DNA from: CAYJAY01 sp964370715
GTDB taxonomy: Bacteria; Bacillota; Clostridia; Oscillospirales; Ruminococcaceae
Reading direction: 5' to 3'
DNA length: 64,000 bases
NCBI GenBank assembly: GCA_964370715.1
Contig: CAYJKJ010000002.1
Span: forward strand, 124,001 to 188,000
Part shown: one piece after another, positions 52,999 to 61,680 of the stretch
Numbering within the stretch: position 1 is the first letter of the stretch
Layout of the letters: every line of letters begins with the position of its first letter
Made by a program: the position numbers and the translations under genes
Notes under the pieces: generated by a model
The model's database searches: none
The model's input: only the letters and a program-made list of their open reading frames with translations
Told to the model about the DNA's origin: nothing

Positions 52999-55866
52999 AT
53001 GAGTAGTATAAGTTCATCAGCATATTATAGCGTCAGCGGATCAAACGCCTCTTCATCAGGTATTTCGGGCATGATGTCGGGAATGGATACCGACCAAATG
53101 GTTGAAGAGCTTCTAGCCGGAACGCAAGCAAAAATAGATGCGCAAGAAGGATTGAAGATGCAATCCGAATGGAAACAAGAGATATATTATGATGTTATAA
53201 GTTCGATCAACTCGTTTAGAAATAAATATTTCGATCTAACGTTCGACAGCTCATCGGAACTAAACTTCGGAAACAGCGATTTCTTCAACACCATGATCTC
53301 CAACGTTTCGAGCGGAAGCGCTGTTGATATCATCGGTTCGACCTCTGATGCCGCAACGGGCGACTTTAAAGTTAAAGTTACGCAACTAGCCGAAAACGCA
53401 AAGATAAAAGACGAAGCGTTCTCTGTGCTTGGCGGTAACAACACAATAACTTCTTCCTCTTTAACGGAAGAAAGCATAACCGAGCTATACAACAAAAATG
53501 TAGTCCTCAAAGTTGGGTCGACTGAAGTTGCGGTAAACCTAGATGATGTTAAAACAGAAGATGACCTAGTTGAAACGATACAAAAAGCTTTAACCGACAA
53601 AGGGATAAGTGATGTTGAAGTTTCTATCAACAACAATGCTCTTAAATTTACCGGCAGAACAGATATCTCGGTCGATTCGGATAAATCCGGAAAACTTGGT
53701 CTTGAAATATCGGGGCTATCCTCGATATCGTCGGGCGAGGATTTTTCTTCGGGAACAACTATGGATTTCTCCGCTAATCCTTCGTTCGATTTAAATCTTA
53801 ACGGAGTTAACAAAACTATCTCGCTTAACCAAGTTAAAGATAGCGATGGCGACGGAACATACACAATAGACGATTTGCATACAGCGGTTAGCCAACAGGT
53901 TAAAAACGCTTTTGGCGATTATATATCGGTAGGAATCGACGGCGACAAACTAACATTCTCGATCACCAACACATCAGAGCAAGGCCATGATATAACGATA
54001 ACCGGTTCGGAAACTCAAGCGGCAATAGGGGTTAAACCCGGTGCTACAACCAAGTTTGATTTAAACCAAACGCTAAGCGAACTCGGAACAGGAAACAGTT
54101 TTTCATTCACTATAAACGGCGAAGATTTTGAATTTTCAGGCGACACAACCGTTTCAAAATTAATCAGTGAAGTTAACAGTAGCGGTGCCGGTATAACAAT
54201 ATCATATTCCAGCATATCGGATAAAATGTCGATTTCTTCTGATAATTCCGGCGAAGGGTTTGGGATAAATATTCAACAAAACGAAGGCGATATTCTAACA
54301 AAGTTGTTTGGCTCCGGAGTTGTTGAGAATGCCGGCAAATTCACTTCAGATGCATTAACTGTTAAAAATGTTGGCGGAACGGGGCTTGCGGCCGATTTCG
54401 AAACAACCGAAGCTTCGATGACGTTTACGGTAAACGGCAAAAGCCACACTTTCTCGCTCGAAGCCAACGAAGAAACCCCATACACTAAAGCCGATGTCGA
54501 AACAAAACTCAACGAATGGCTTTCAACAACGTTTGGCGAAACAGGTGGAACGCAAAATATCGAATATAATGCGGCGACGGGCAACCTCGTTTCAAACGAC
54601 GGTTCTCAAATTTCTTTCGCTAAATCAAGCGCAGATATAAGCAGCGATGAACTGTTTAAAGAAGCAGCAAAATCCGATCTTGCTTTAGCGTTCGGATTTA
54701 ACGTTTCAACAGATGCTAGCGGAAACAAATCTTCTGTTGAAAAATCAAACGTTGCAACAGCTACAACAAATATCTCGGATATAGCTCAACTTCAAGGAAT
54801 GGAAGGCGTGTTCACAAAAGCTGATGGTTCGGCGGCGGTAACGCTTCAGGATATCGCAAAGGGAAGTTCCGACGGAGTTTCGGTTGATGTTTCGTTCGAA
54901 AACGGTTCACTTGTGTATTCGAACCTTTCGGGAGATATCTCTTCTAGCAACAAACTTTCTAATTTGTTTGGCAACCAAGAGCTAACAGCAGGTTCCGGAG
55001 GCCTTGTTGCGGGGGTTGTTGATGAAGGTCAAGATGCTGTTTTCTCGGTAAACGGCGTAGAGACAAGCAGAAGCGACAACACCTTCACCATCGATGGAAT
55101 AACGATGAAGCTAACAAGTGTCAGCGAAGTTGTCGATGGTAAAGTTGAAGAAACTGTTATTTCAACAGAACGAAATACCGATAAAATCATCGAAGGCTTT
55201 AAATCGTTTGTAGAAGACTACAACAGTATGATCGAAAAACTCAACGGCTATGTTACACAGGACGCCGACTATAGAGACTATGCACCGCTTTCGGATGCAC
55301 AAAAGAACGAGATGACCGAAAGAGAGATAGAGCTTTGGGAAGAAAAAGCAAAAACAGGTCTTGTTCGTAACGATACCGATATCCAATCTTTCTTATCACA
55401 AATGAGAACAGCTATCTATTCAACCCCGATAGGGTCGGACCTTGCTCTGTTCCAAATCGGAATCGAAACAACGTCCGACTACACAGATGGCGGCAAGCTT
55501 CAACTTGACGAAACTGCTCTACGTGAAGCGTTGGCAAAAGACCCCGAAGGCGTGGCCGAACTGTTCACCGGTTCTTCAAGCGCACTTTCCAACACAATGG
55601 TTGACATACTCGACGGAGCGGCAAAAACAAGCGCAGGCGACCCCGGTTCGCTCGTTCAACTAGCCGGAGCAAAAGGTTCTTCTCTCGAAGACGACAACGA
55701 AATTGCTCGTCAACTTGCGGACATCGAAGACAGAATAACTGCACTTAAAGAAAAATATGAGCTTGAAAAAGAAAGATATTGGTCTGATTTCAACACAATG
55801 GAAGCGATTTTGGCAAACTACAGCTCCCAAAGTTCATATATTTCTCAACAATTTTCCGCATATTAA
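52999..55866 (+). CDS. fliD: Flagellar filament cap protein FliD (HAP2), unusually large
   Basis: 955 residues, against about 450-700 in most species. The N-terminus SGISGMMSGMDTDQMVEELL and the C-terminal coiled coil (about 900-955, DRITALKEKYELEKERYWSDFNTME) match FliD. The middle has at least three flagellin_IN-type modules (DLVETIQKALTD; TVSKLISEVNSSGAGI) and Gly/Ser-rich insertions, so the exposed D2/D3 region is expanded. FliD caps the filament and assists flagellin folding. Followed by fliS after 30 bp. Confidence 0.93.
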   Translation: MSSISSSAYYSVSGSNASSSGISGMMSGMDTDQMVEELLAGTQAKIDAQEGLKMQSEWKQEIYYDVISSINSFRNKYFDLTFDSSSELNFGNSDFFNTMISNVSSGSAVDIIGSTSDAATGDFKVKVTQLAENAKIKDEAFSVLGGNNTITSSSLTEESITELYNKNVVLKVGSTEVAVNLDDVKTEDDLVETIQKALTDKGISDVEVSINNNALKFTGRTDISVDSDKSGKLGLEISGLSSISSGEDFSSGTTMDFSANPSFDLNLNGVNKTISLNQVKDSDGDGTYTIDDLHTAVSQQVKNAFGDYISVGIDGDKLTFSITNTSEQGHDITITGSETQAAIGVKPGATTKFDLNQTLSELGTGNSFSFTINGEDFEFSGDTTVSKLISEVNSSGAGITISYSSISDKMSISSDNSGEGFGINIQQNEGDILTKLFGSGVVENAGKFTSDALTVKNVGGTGLAADFETTEASMTFTVNGKSHTFSLEANEETPYTKADVETKLNEWLSTTFGETGGTQNIEYNAATGNLVSNDGSQISFAKSSADISSDELFKEAAKSDLALAFGFNVSTDASGNKSSVEKSNVATATTNISDIAQLQGMEGVFTKADGSAAVTLQDIAKGSSDGVSVDVSFENGSLVYSNLSGDISSSNKLSNLFGNQELTAGSGGLVAGVVDEGQDAVFSVNGVETSRSDNTFTIDGITMKLTSVSEVVDGKVEETVISTERNTDKIIEGFKSFVEDYNSMIEKLNGYVTQDADYRDYAPLSDAQKNEMTEREIELWEEKAKTGLVRNDTDIQSFLSQMRTAIYSTPIGSDLALFQIGIETTSDYTDGGKLQLDETALREALAKDPEGVAELFTGSSSALSNTMVDILDGAAKTSAGDPGSLVQLAGAKGSSLEDDNEIARQLADIEDRITALKEKYELEKERYWSDFNTMEAILANYSSQSSYISQQFSAY

Positions 55867-55896
55867 TATTTAGTAATTGAAAAGTGGTGAAAGCTG

Positions 55897-56274
55897 TTGT
55901 ATAATAATACCTACCAAACCTATAAACAACAAGCAGTTATGACAATGTCTCAAGGCGAGATGTTGACAGCTGTTTATGACGGATTGCTAAAAGAGCTTTT
56001 AAAAGCAAAGGTTGCGTTTGAGCAAAAAGACTACACTTCTATTAACTCGTCGCTACAAAAAGCACAAAGAATAATCAAACATCTTGAATCTACTTTGGAT
56101 CTTCAATATGAAGTTTCGGCAAACTTGCTTGCGCTATATGATTATTTCAACTATGTTATCATACAAGCAAACATGAAAAAAGACGAAACTTTGCTTGATC
56201 CGGTAATTAAGATGGTGGGCGAACTTAAAAGTGTGTTTATCCAAGCCGATAAAGCAGTTAAAAGCGGACAGTAA
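55897..56274 (+). CDS. fliS: Flagellin export chaperone FliS
   Basis: 125 residues beginning at a TTG (55897) with GTGGTGA upstream. The N-terminus YNNTYQTYKQQAVMTMSQGEML and the internal YDGLLKEL are FliS hallmarks. It binds the C-terminus of flagellin, whose gene is not in this window. Between fliD and flgB. Confidence 0.93.
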   Translation: MYNNTYQTYKQQAVMTMSQGEMLTAVYDGLLKELLKAKVAFEQKDYTSINSSLQKAQRIIKHLESTLDLQYEVSANLLALYDYFNYVIIQANMKKDETLLDPVIKMVGELKSVFIQADKAVKSGQ

Positions 56275-56306
56275 AACGTCTTTTGTAAGGAAGAAAGGGT
56301 CACGAA

Positions 56307-56672
56307 ATGTTTTTTAATTCTTATGAATTCAAAATTCTTGAAGCAGGAACCCACCTCGCATGGGCAGGGCAAAATCTACACGTTCAAAACATCGGCAACC
56401 TTGAAACGCCGGGATACAAAAGCAAAAGTTTGGTTGTCTTTGATGATGTATTAAAACAAGCAGCCGAAAAGGGAGGCGACGAGCTTCCCTCGACGGTTCA
56501 AGCACAGGTGGTAACCGATCAAAGTTCGCTTCGCCCGGACGGAAACAACGTTGATATCGAAAAAGAAAACATCGAGCTTTATAAAAGCTATGCTCAATAC
56601 ACAATGCTTTTAAATAAAATTCAAGGTAAATTCGATAACTACAACTCTGTCTTGAACAGCGGAATGAACTAA
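56307..56672 (+). CDS. flgB: Flagellar basal-body rod protein FlgB
   Basis: 121 residues. AWAGQNLHVQNIGNLETPGYK is the rod N-terminal signature, and the C-terminal helix (IELYKSYAQYTMLLNKIQGKFDNY) completes the D0 domain. Proximal rod protein. It usually lies before flgC-fliE; here it follows fliS, in the operon of late genes. Confidence 0.94.
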   Translation: MFFNSYEFKILEAGTHLAWAGQNLHVQNIGNLETPGYKSKSLVVFDDVLKQAAEKGGDELPSTVQAQVVTDQSSLRPDGNNVDIEKENIELYKSYAQYTMLLNKIQGKFDNYNSVLNSGMN

Positions 56673-56691
56673 TAACGAAAAGGAGATATAA

Positions 56692-57108
56692 ATGTCTTTT
56701 TTATCATCACTCGACATTGTCGGGTCGTCCTTAACGGCCGAAAGACTCCGTAGCGATATCATATTGCAAAATATCTCAAACGCAAATTCCACCGACACGG
56801 TAGACGGTGAACCATACCGAAGAAAACAGGTTGTATTCAAAGAAAAAGAGCTATCTTTCGATGAAACTCTCTCCAATGTCCAAGGCGGGGTTGAGGTAAC
56901 TCAGATAGTTGAAAGCCAACGAGATTTCAGAATTGTCTACGATCCAACCCATCCACAAGCAGACGATGAAGGATATGTTGAATATCCAAACGTCGACACC
57001 TCGGAAGAGATGGTCGACCTAATGGCGGCAAGTAATGCATACGAAGCAAACTTGACCGTTCTTTCTGTCGTTAAATCGATGATCAACAAAACGCTTGAGA
57101 TGAACTAA
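56692..57108 (+). CDS. flgC: Flagellar basal-body rod protein FlgC
   Basis: 138 residues. N-terminus AERLRSDIILQNISNANST and C-terminal MVDLMAASNAYEANLTVL match FlgC. It makes the proximal rod with FlgB, encoded 20 bp upstream. The usual neighbour fliE is on the opposite strand at 46450-46752. Confidence 0.94.
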   Translation: MSFLSSLDIVGSSLTAERLRSDIILQNISNANSTDTVDGEPYRRKQVVFKEKELSFDETLSNVQGGVEVTQIVESQRDFRIVYDPTHPQADDEGYVEYPNVDTSEEMVDLMAASNAYEANLTVLSVVKSMINKTLEMN

Positions 57109-57157
57109 ACCCCCAGCTTATTAAACAAACAAATTATGAGAGTGAAAACCGGTAATT

Positions 57158-58858
57158 ATGAAAAATTTAAAATTCAAATGGAAAATGATAATTCAATTTG
57201 GAGCACAGCTATTTATAGTGTATATGCTAGCGATTGCTACATTATTCTCCGTTTTTTACATCAAAGACGATTTGGATCTAATTGAAAATGTAAACTTCCC
57301 CGCTTCTTCGGCTTTTGGCAACGTTAAATATCATTTTGTTTTGGCGGAAGACGCTATTGAAGATTTGGTTTTTCAAGCCGAGCCGGAACAGTATAGCTCC
57401 TACATAGCCTCATTTGATTCCCATATAGAACAAATGAACGCCGACATCAAAACCGTTTCAGAATCTCAAACGGTTGATAGCGTTGCAATGGGCAGTTTTG
57501 AAAAAGATTTTGCTGCTTGGCTCGATATTCAACGGCAGATAATCGATCTTAAAACAGCCGACAACACCGAAAACGCAGCGCTTCTCCTCACCGAAAATGG
57601 GGTTGTTGCATCGGATAAAATTCACTCTAGTTTTGAAAAATTAACTACCGACACACAAAATTCTATAGTTTCACTCATCGACTATAGCTCAGGCCACCTC
57701 GATAGAGTTGCTATTGCATTCCGTGCAATATTCTTTATCTTCGCAATCATCAGCATTGTTGCGGTTTCATTCTTCACAAAATCCCTCGTTACCCCAATAA
57801 AAAAGCTAACCGAAGCGGCAAACAACATCTCGGAAGGAAACTTAAGCGCAGATATTGCGTATGTTTCCAAAGATGAATTAGGCGAAGCTTGCGAATCGAT
57901 GCGAAATATGACCGAAATGTTAAGCGGTTATGTATTGGATATTGAACGAGAGATGAACGAATTCGCAAAAGGCGATCTTAGAATTCAACCAAGTTTTGAA
58001 TATAAAGGCGAATTTAAGCAAATTTCCAACAGTATTGTGAATGCGTTTAAATCAGTTAACGCAACCATGATCGAGATATCGAGAACGGCCGATCAAATTT
58101 CGGGCGGTTCTAACGTAGTTTCCGAGGGAGCCGGTTCATTAAGCCATGGCGCAATGGAACAAGCAAGCTACATCGAAGAACTTGCGGCAACCATAACCGA
58201 GATATCGGGCGAAATCAGAGAAAATTCCGACAATGCAATAACTGTTGACCAACAGATGCATGAAGTCAGCGACAAAGTCACCGAGAGCAACGAAAATATG
58301 CACAAGACTATTGAAGCTATGGCAGATATCAGCACAAGTTCTATCGATATCGCAAACATCATCAAAACTATCGAAGACATTGCTTTCCAAACAAACCTAC
58401 TAGCTCTTAACGCCTCGATCGAAGCGGCACGTGCGGGAGCGGCCGGTAAAGGATTTGCGGTTGTTGCGGATGAAGTTCGTAACCTTGCTATTAAATCTTC
58501 TACTGCTTCCAAAGACACCGCTGTTCTAATACAAAATTCATTAAAAGCTATAAACAACGGCTCAAAACTTTGCACAGAGACCGCAAAATCCCTTCAATCT
58601 GTAGCTGATGGCACCGTTGTCATAGAACAACTCATGAGCAAAATCTCGACATCTTCGGCACAACAAGCTGCTGCTACCACCCAAATTTCAACCGGTGTTG
58701 ACGGTATCTCGGATATCGTTCAAACAAACTCGGCGCAATCAGAACAATTTGCGGCGGCAAGCCAAGAGCTTGCGGCTCAAGCCAGCAACCTTAAAAATCT
58801 TGTTGGCCAGTTTGAGCTTGTTGATGAAGATGATCTAATAGGATTTGTTGAAGCTTAA
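57158..58858 (+). CDS. Methyl-accepting chemotaxis protein with four-helix-bundle sensor
   Basis: 566 residues. TM1 at about 9-30, an extracellular helical domain (about 40-180), TM2 at about 190-208, HAMP (about 210-262), a second HAMP-like linker ([14 protein letters not shown]), then the signalling domain with tip [20 protein letters not shown]. No NWETF-type tail. It lies at the end of the fliD-fliS-flgB-flgC operon, 50 bp after flgC, and is followed by a strong terminator. The sensor resembles 4HB_MCP domains; its ligand is unknown. Confidence 0.92.
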   Translation: MKNLKFKWKMIIQFGAQLFIVYMLAIATLFSVFYIKDDLDLIENVNFPASSAFGNVKYHFVLAEDAIEDLVFQAEPEQYSSYIASFDSHIEQMNADIKTVSESQTVDSVAMGSFEKDFAAWLDIQRQIIDLKTADNTENAALLLTENGVVASDKIHSSFEKLTTDTQNSIVSLIDYSSGHLDRVAIAFRAIFFIFAIISIVAVSFFTKSLVTPIKKLTEAANNISEGNLSADIAYVSKDELGEACESMRNMTEMLSGYVLDIEREMNEFAKGDLRIQPSFEYKGEFKQISNSIVNAFKSVNATMIEISRTADQISGGSNVVSEGAGSLSHGAMEQASYIEELAATITEISGEIRENSDNAITVDQQMHEVSDKVTESNENMHKTIEAMADISTSSIDIANIIKTIEDIAFQTNLLALNASIEAARAGAAGKGFAVVADEVRNLAIKSSTASKDTAVLIQNSLKAINNGSKLCTETAKSLQSVADGTVVIEQLMSKISTSSAQQAAATTQISTGVDGISDIVQTNSAQSEQFAAASQELAAQASNLKNLVGQFELVDEDDLIGFVEA

Positions 58859-58882
58859 AACACATAATTATAACCGCAAAAT

Positions 58883-58916
58883 GCCCCGGTGGATAATCTC
58901 CACCGAGGCGTTTTTT
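58883..58916 (+). terminator. Terminator of the plus-strand flagellar operon
   Basis: GC-rich 11-bp stem (GCCCCGGTGGA/TCCACCGAGGC, one mismatch) with a 5-nt loop and a following GTTTTTTG. It is 25 bp after the chemoreceptor stop. Confidence 0.92.
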
Positions 58917-58965
58917 GTCTTTACCTAATCCCCCTAAAAATAGGTATTCCAGGTATCTAATTTTA

Positions 58966-58974
58966 TGTTATAAT
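58966..58974 (+). promoter_or_regulatory. Extended -10 promoter giving a leaderless dusB transcript
   Basis: TGTTATAAT (58966-58974) is a full extended -10. The predicted start of transcription, 6-7 bases further on, falls at or next to the ATG at 58981, and no ribosome site lies between. The -35 (TTCCAG region, about 58947) is weak. Confidence 0.6.
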
Positions 58975-58980
58975 ATTCTT

Positions 58981-59952
58981 ATGAAAAATACAGATACTAT
59001 AAAAAGAATATTTAAAGGTGCGGGGCTTGCGCCAATGGCGGGGGCTACCGATTCCCCTTTCAGAAGAGCTTGCCTTGAAAATGACGCCGCGTTTGTTGTT
59101 AGCGAGATGGTGTCTGCAAAAGCATTAACTCTGTCTGACAAAAAAACGTCTGCAATTCTCTATCGCCACAACAGCGAAACGCCATACGGCATCCAGCTTT
59201 TTGGAGGAGAACCGCTCGTCATGGCAAAAGCGGCAGAAATTGTTGAAACAACCTGTTCGCCCGATTATATCGACATAAACATGGGTTGCCCAACCCCTAA
59301 AATAATTTCGGGAAATTCCGGAAGCGCTCTGATGAAAGATCCGAAACTTGCCGCCGAAATAACCAAACAGGTTATAAATGCCGTTTCGGTTCCGGTTACC
59401 GTCAAGATAAGGGCTGGTTTTGAAGAGAAAAACGCTGTCGAAGTTGCAAAACACCTCGAACAAGCCGGTGCCGCCGTTATCGCCGTTCATGGTAGAACCA
59501 GAACCCAGATGTATAAGCCCCCTGTCGATATCGATATAATCCGTCTTGTTAAACAGGCCGTTAGCATTCCGGTTATCGGAAACGGTGATATTTTTTCTCT
59601 TAAAGATATGCAAGATATGTTTTCTAAAACGGGATGTGATGCCGTTTTAGTCGGTAGAGGGTCTCTTGGAAATCCTTTTTTATTCAACGAATTAAACTCG
59701 TCGCTAGGGCTTTGCGAACGACAGCCAACCAAAACCTTTGAACAAAAAATGCAGACACTCTATACCCAAATACAACGGCTTGTTGAGCTTAAAGGGGAGT
59801 ATATAGCGTTGAGGGAAGCTCGCAAACACACCGCTTGGTATATCAAAGGAATGCGTGGTGCCTCGGCTTTGCGAAACGAAACAAACACTCTTTGCAGTTT
59901 GGATCAACTTGAACAGTTTATTAAAAAGGCGATAAATCTTTTTAATAACTAA
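58981..59952 (+). CDS. dusB: tRNA-dihydrouridine synthase (DusB family)
   Basis: 323 residues from ATG 58981. A TIM barrel with LAPMAGATDSPFR at the N-terminus, the catalytic Cys103 in NMGCPTPK, KIRAGFEEKN, VHGRTR, and the FMN-phosphate site GNGDIFS. It reduces specific uridines in tRNA using FMN and NADPH. The start at 58915 would lie in the terminator and is rejected. It is followed by a small Lys-rich protein and tRNA genes. Confidence 0.95.
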   Translation: MKNTDTIKRIFKGAGLAPMAGATDSPFRRACLENDAAFVVSEMVSAKALTLSDKKTSAILYRHNSETPYGIQLFGGEPLVMAKAAEIVETTCSPDYIDINMGCPTPKIISGNSGSALMKDPKLAAEITKQVINAVSVPVTVKIRAGFEEKNAVEVAKHLEQAGAAVIAVHGRTRTQMYKPPVDIDIIRLVKQAVSIPVIGNGDIFSLKDMQDMFSKTGCDAVLVGRGSLGNPFLFNELNSSLGLCERQPTKTFEQKMQTLYTQIQRLVELKGEYIALREARKHTAWYIKGMRGASALRNETNTLCSLDQLEQFIKKAINLFNN

Positions 59953-59972
59953 AAAATTTTAAATTTTTTAAC

Positions 59973-59999
59973 TTGAATTAAGGAATAATTTGCTATAAT
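59973..59999 (+). promoter_or_regulatory. Promoter of the small Lys/Ala-rich gene
   Basis: TGCTATAAT (59991-59999) is an extended -10; TTGAAT (59973-59978) is 15 bp upstream of TATAAT as a weak -35. The AAAGGAG site follows about 28 bases downstream, ahead of the ATG at 60040. Confidence 0.6.
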
Positions 60000-60039
60000 A
60001 TAAGTATTAAATAAAATAATTAAACAAAGGAGATTTATT

Positions 60040-60516
60040 ATGGGATTTTTCGGAAAACTAGCAGGACTTGGCGCAGTTGTAGGCGCAACGTTTGCAGCCG
60101 TTAAAGTTGCGCAAAAATACAACGAAAACAAAACAAAACAAGGTGACTATATCAAACCGGTGCGTGAAGAAAGCATTCAAGAGGTTTTGGGGGATGTAAA
60201 AAAAGCCGCAATTGATGTTTATAGCGAAACTTCGGAAAAGCTTAAAACTTCGGTTGAGCAAGCCGCCGGAGCGGTTGGCATCGATACAACCGAACTTGGC
60301 GAAAAGGTAGGAGCTGCCGGAAAAGCCGTCGCAGAGGCCGGAAACAAAGTCATCGACAAGATCGGGGAGGAAGCCCCAAAAGTGGCTGAGAAGGCAAAAG
60401 AAACGGCGGAGAAGGTCAAGAGCAAAGCTAAGTCAACTAAATCTCAAGTCGCCGCTAAAGCAGATGACGTTGCAGATGCTGTTGAGGATGCCGTTGAGCA
60501 AGCAGTAAAAGAATAG
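60040..60516 (+). CDS. Small Lys/Ala/Glu-rich helical protein (YtxH-like layout)
   Basis: 158 residues. A short hydrophobic N-terminus (about 5-24, GKLAGLGAVVGATFAAVKVA) could be a membrane anchor. The rest is a long amphipathic helix rich in Ala, Lys, Glu and Val, with heptad-like repeats (AEKAKETAEKVKSKAKS), like YtxH, apolipoprotein-like or LEA proteins. No enzymatic motif. It has its own promoter, ribosome site (AAAGGAG) and terminator, so it is a monocistronic unit. A stress or envelope-associated role is a guess. Confidence 0.7.
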   Translation: MGFFGKLAGLGAVVGATFAAVKVAQKYNENKTKQGDYIKPVREESIQEVLGDVKKAAIDVYSETSEKLKTSVEQAAGAVGIDTTELGEKVGAAGKAVAEAGNKVIDKIGEEAPKVAEKAKETAEKVKSKAKSTKSQVAAKADDVADAVEDAVEQAVKE

Positions 60517-60570
60517 TTTGTTTCTACGCTTTATTATCAAATAGTTTGACTGTTAAAATATCTAATCTTG

Positions 60571-60611
60571 AAAACATCCAACGTGAAAAAAACGTTCACA
60601 TTGGATGTTTT
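60571..60611 (+). terminator. Terminator of the small Lys/Ala-rich gene
   Basis: 17-bp inverted repeat with one mismatch (AAAACATCCAA.GTGAA arms at 60571-60587 and 60595-60611), followed by TTGATTTTTAT. Confidence 0.85.
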
Positions 60612-60629
60612 GATTTTTATCTAAATCGA

Positions 60630-60663
60630 AAAAAATCTATAGGCTTTAACCTATAGATTTTTT
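60630..60663 (-). terminator. Terminator of the tRNA-Met/tRNA-Glu unit
   Basis: Perfect 14-bp stem AAAAAATCTATAGG/CCTATAGATTTTTT with a 6-nt loop, directly after tRNA-Glu on the minus strand. Its U-rich arm provides the release sequence. Confidence 0.88.
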
Positions 60664-60737
60664 GGTGACCCGTACGAGAATCGAACTCGTGTTACCGCCG
60701 TGAAAGGGCGGTGTCTTAACCGCTTGACCAACGGGCC
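60663..60737 (-). tRNA. tRNA-Glu (anticodon TTC)
   Basis: 75 nt including an encoded CCA (60663-60665). Acceptor stem GGCCCGT/ACGGGTC, anticodon loop in CGCCCTTTCACGGCG with anticodon TTC, T loop GTTCGATTC. It lies 29 bp after tRNA-Met; the spacer contains a GCGAGG/CCTCGC hairpin (60746-60763). Confidence 0.95.
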
Positions 60738-60766
60738 GTATGTTTGCGAGGTTTGTGCCTCGCATT

Positions 60767-60843
60767 TGGTAGCGGAAGCAGGATTTGAACCAGCGACACC
60801 CCGGGTATGAACCGAGTGCTCTAGCCAACTGAGCTATTCCGCC
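60767..60843 (-). tRNA. tRNA-Met (anticodon CAT, elongator type)
   Basis: 77 nt including an encoded CCA (60767-60769). Acceptor stem GGCGGAA/TTCCGCT, D arm TAGCTCAGTTGG, anticodon loop GGTTCATACCC with CAT, T loop GTTCAAATC. Not an initiator by its acceptor end. A tRNA-Ile with a lysidine-modified CAT is a less likely alternative. Confidence 0.9.
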
Positions 60844-60888
60844 AAGTTGCTAAAAAACATCGAAAATGTTTTGTTGAAAGCAAGAATA

Positions 60889-60917
60889 ATTGTATCACTT
60901 TTTTCTTGCTTTGTCAA
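60889..60917 (-). promoter_or_regulatory. Strong sigma-A promoter of the tRNA unit
   Basis: Minus strand TTGACA (60912-60917), 17-bp spacer, TACAAT (60889-60894). It lies about 45 bp upstream of tRNA-Met. The transcribed leader carries a small AAAACAT/ATGTTTT hairpin followed by two more Ts (about 60851-60871). Confidence 0.88.
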
Positions 60918-60986
60918 CAGTTTTTTTGATTTTTTCATATTTATTTTTATTAGCCGTTTATTTTAATACATTCTCGCATTTTAGCC

Positions 60987-61601
60987 CTATAGTATCGTAA
61001 ATATTCTACCGGCTAGTGCGTAGATAGCCATCGCAAGCCCTGCAAAATACAGATACATTGCCGGTTTTCCTTTAAAAGGTGTTGGTATATCTCGGTTCAT
61101 AACCTTTCGTTGACCCTCAACAACAAGCACAACCGCAAGCGCAAAGCCTATCGACGCCCCTATAGCATACGCCACGGTTGATTCTAGCGACATTCTAGCG
61201 GTAGCCGGAACAACAAGGCTACTCACAACCGCAATGTTAAACGATGCTAGCGGAAGCGGTTCTAGCGCTTTTCTTGATATGTTAGACGGTAACACCTTTA
61301 TCACGATAAACACAATTATATAAACAGGGATTATCGACAATATCGCAACGAGAGGCCGAAGGGGTTCTGCAAAATCGTTGCCAATCAAAAAGGAACGGTT
61401 TAAATAGTAGTATATAACCGAGCTTAACGACGATACTATCGCCAACAAAACGGTGAACAACGTTGTGTCTTTTGTGTCGTCCATCATTGCAACAAGACGG
61501 CTTATCGCAAGTCCTCTTGATAATACAACGTTTTCAATAGTCATCGCTGTTAACGAAACAAGCACCAGCGAAACGACGGTTGAAAAAAATTCGTTTGTCA
61601 T
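60987..61601 (-). CDS. Divergent RnfA/NqrE-like membrane subunit without cysteines
   Basis: 204 residues, six predicted membrane helices. It aligns by eye with RnfA/NqrE: SLTAMTIENVVLSRGLAIS corresponds to the family stretch xxAxxxNNFVLxxxLGICPF, and LEPLPLASFNIAVVSSLVVP corresponds to the second half-repeat ITTNCAVLG. Both family cysteines, which ligate the intramembrane [2Fe-2S] cluster with RnfE, are replaced (Ser and Ile), and there is no Cys in the whole protein. It is the last gene of the trio, 79 bp after the RnfE-like gene; no rnfB follows, since the next features are tRNA genes. Membership is fairly sure, function is unknown. Confidence 0.75.
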   Translation of the reverse strand: MTNEFFSTVVSLVLVSLTAMTIENVVLSRGLAISRLVAMMDDTKDTTLFTVLLAIVSSLSSVIYYYLNRSFLIGNDFAEPLRPLVAILSIIPVYIIVFIVIKVLPSNISRKALEPLPLASFNIAVVSSLVVPATARMSLESTVAYAIGASIGFALAVVLVVEGQRKVMNRDIPTPFKGKPAMYLYFAGLAMAIYALAGRIFTIL

Positions 61602-61680
61602 CTTTTAAACCATGCTCCTTTCTCGAACAAAATTTCATAATGCAAAGCACGGTTACGCTTATAGGTAAAATCAACGTTTT

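Noticed and set aside
58915..58980. Upstream extension of dusB
   Set aside because: It would begin in the terminator of the preceding operon and upstream of the extended -10 promoter.
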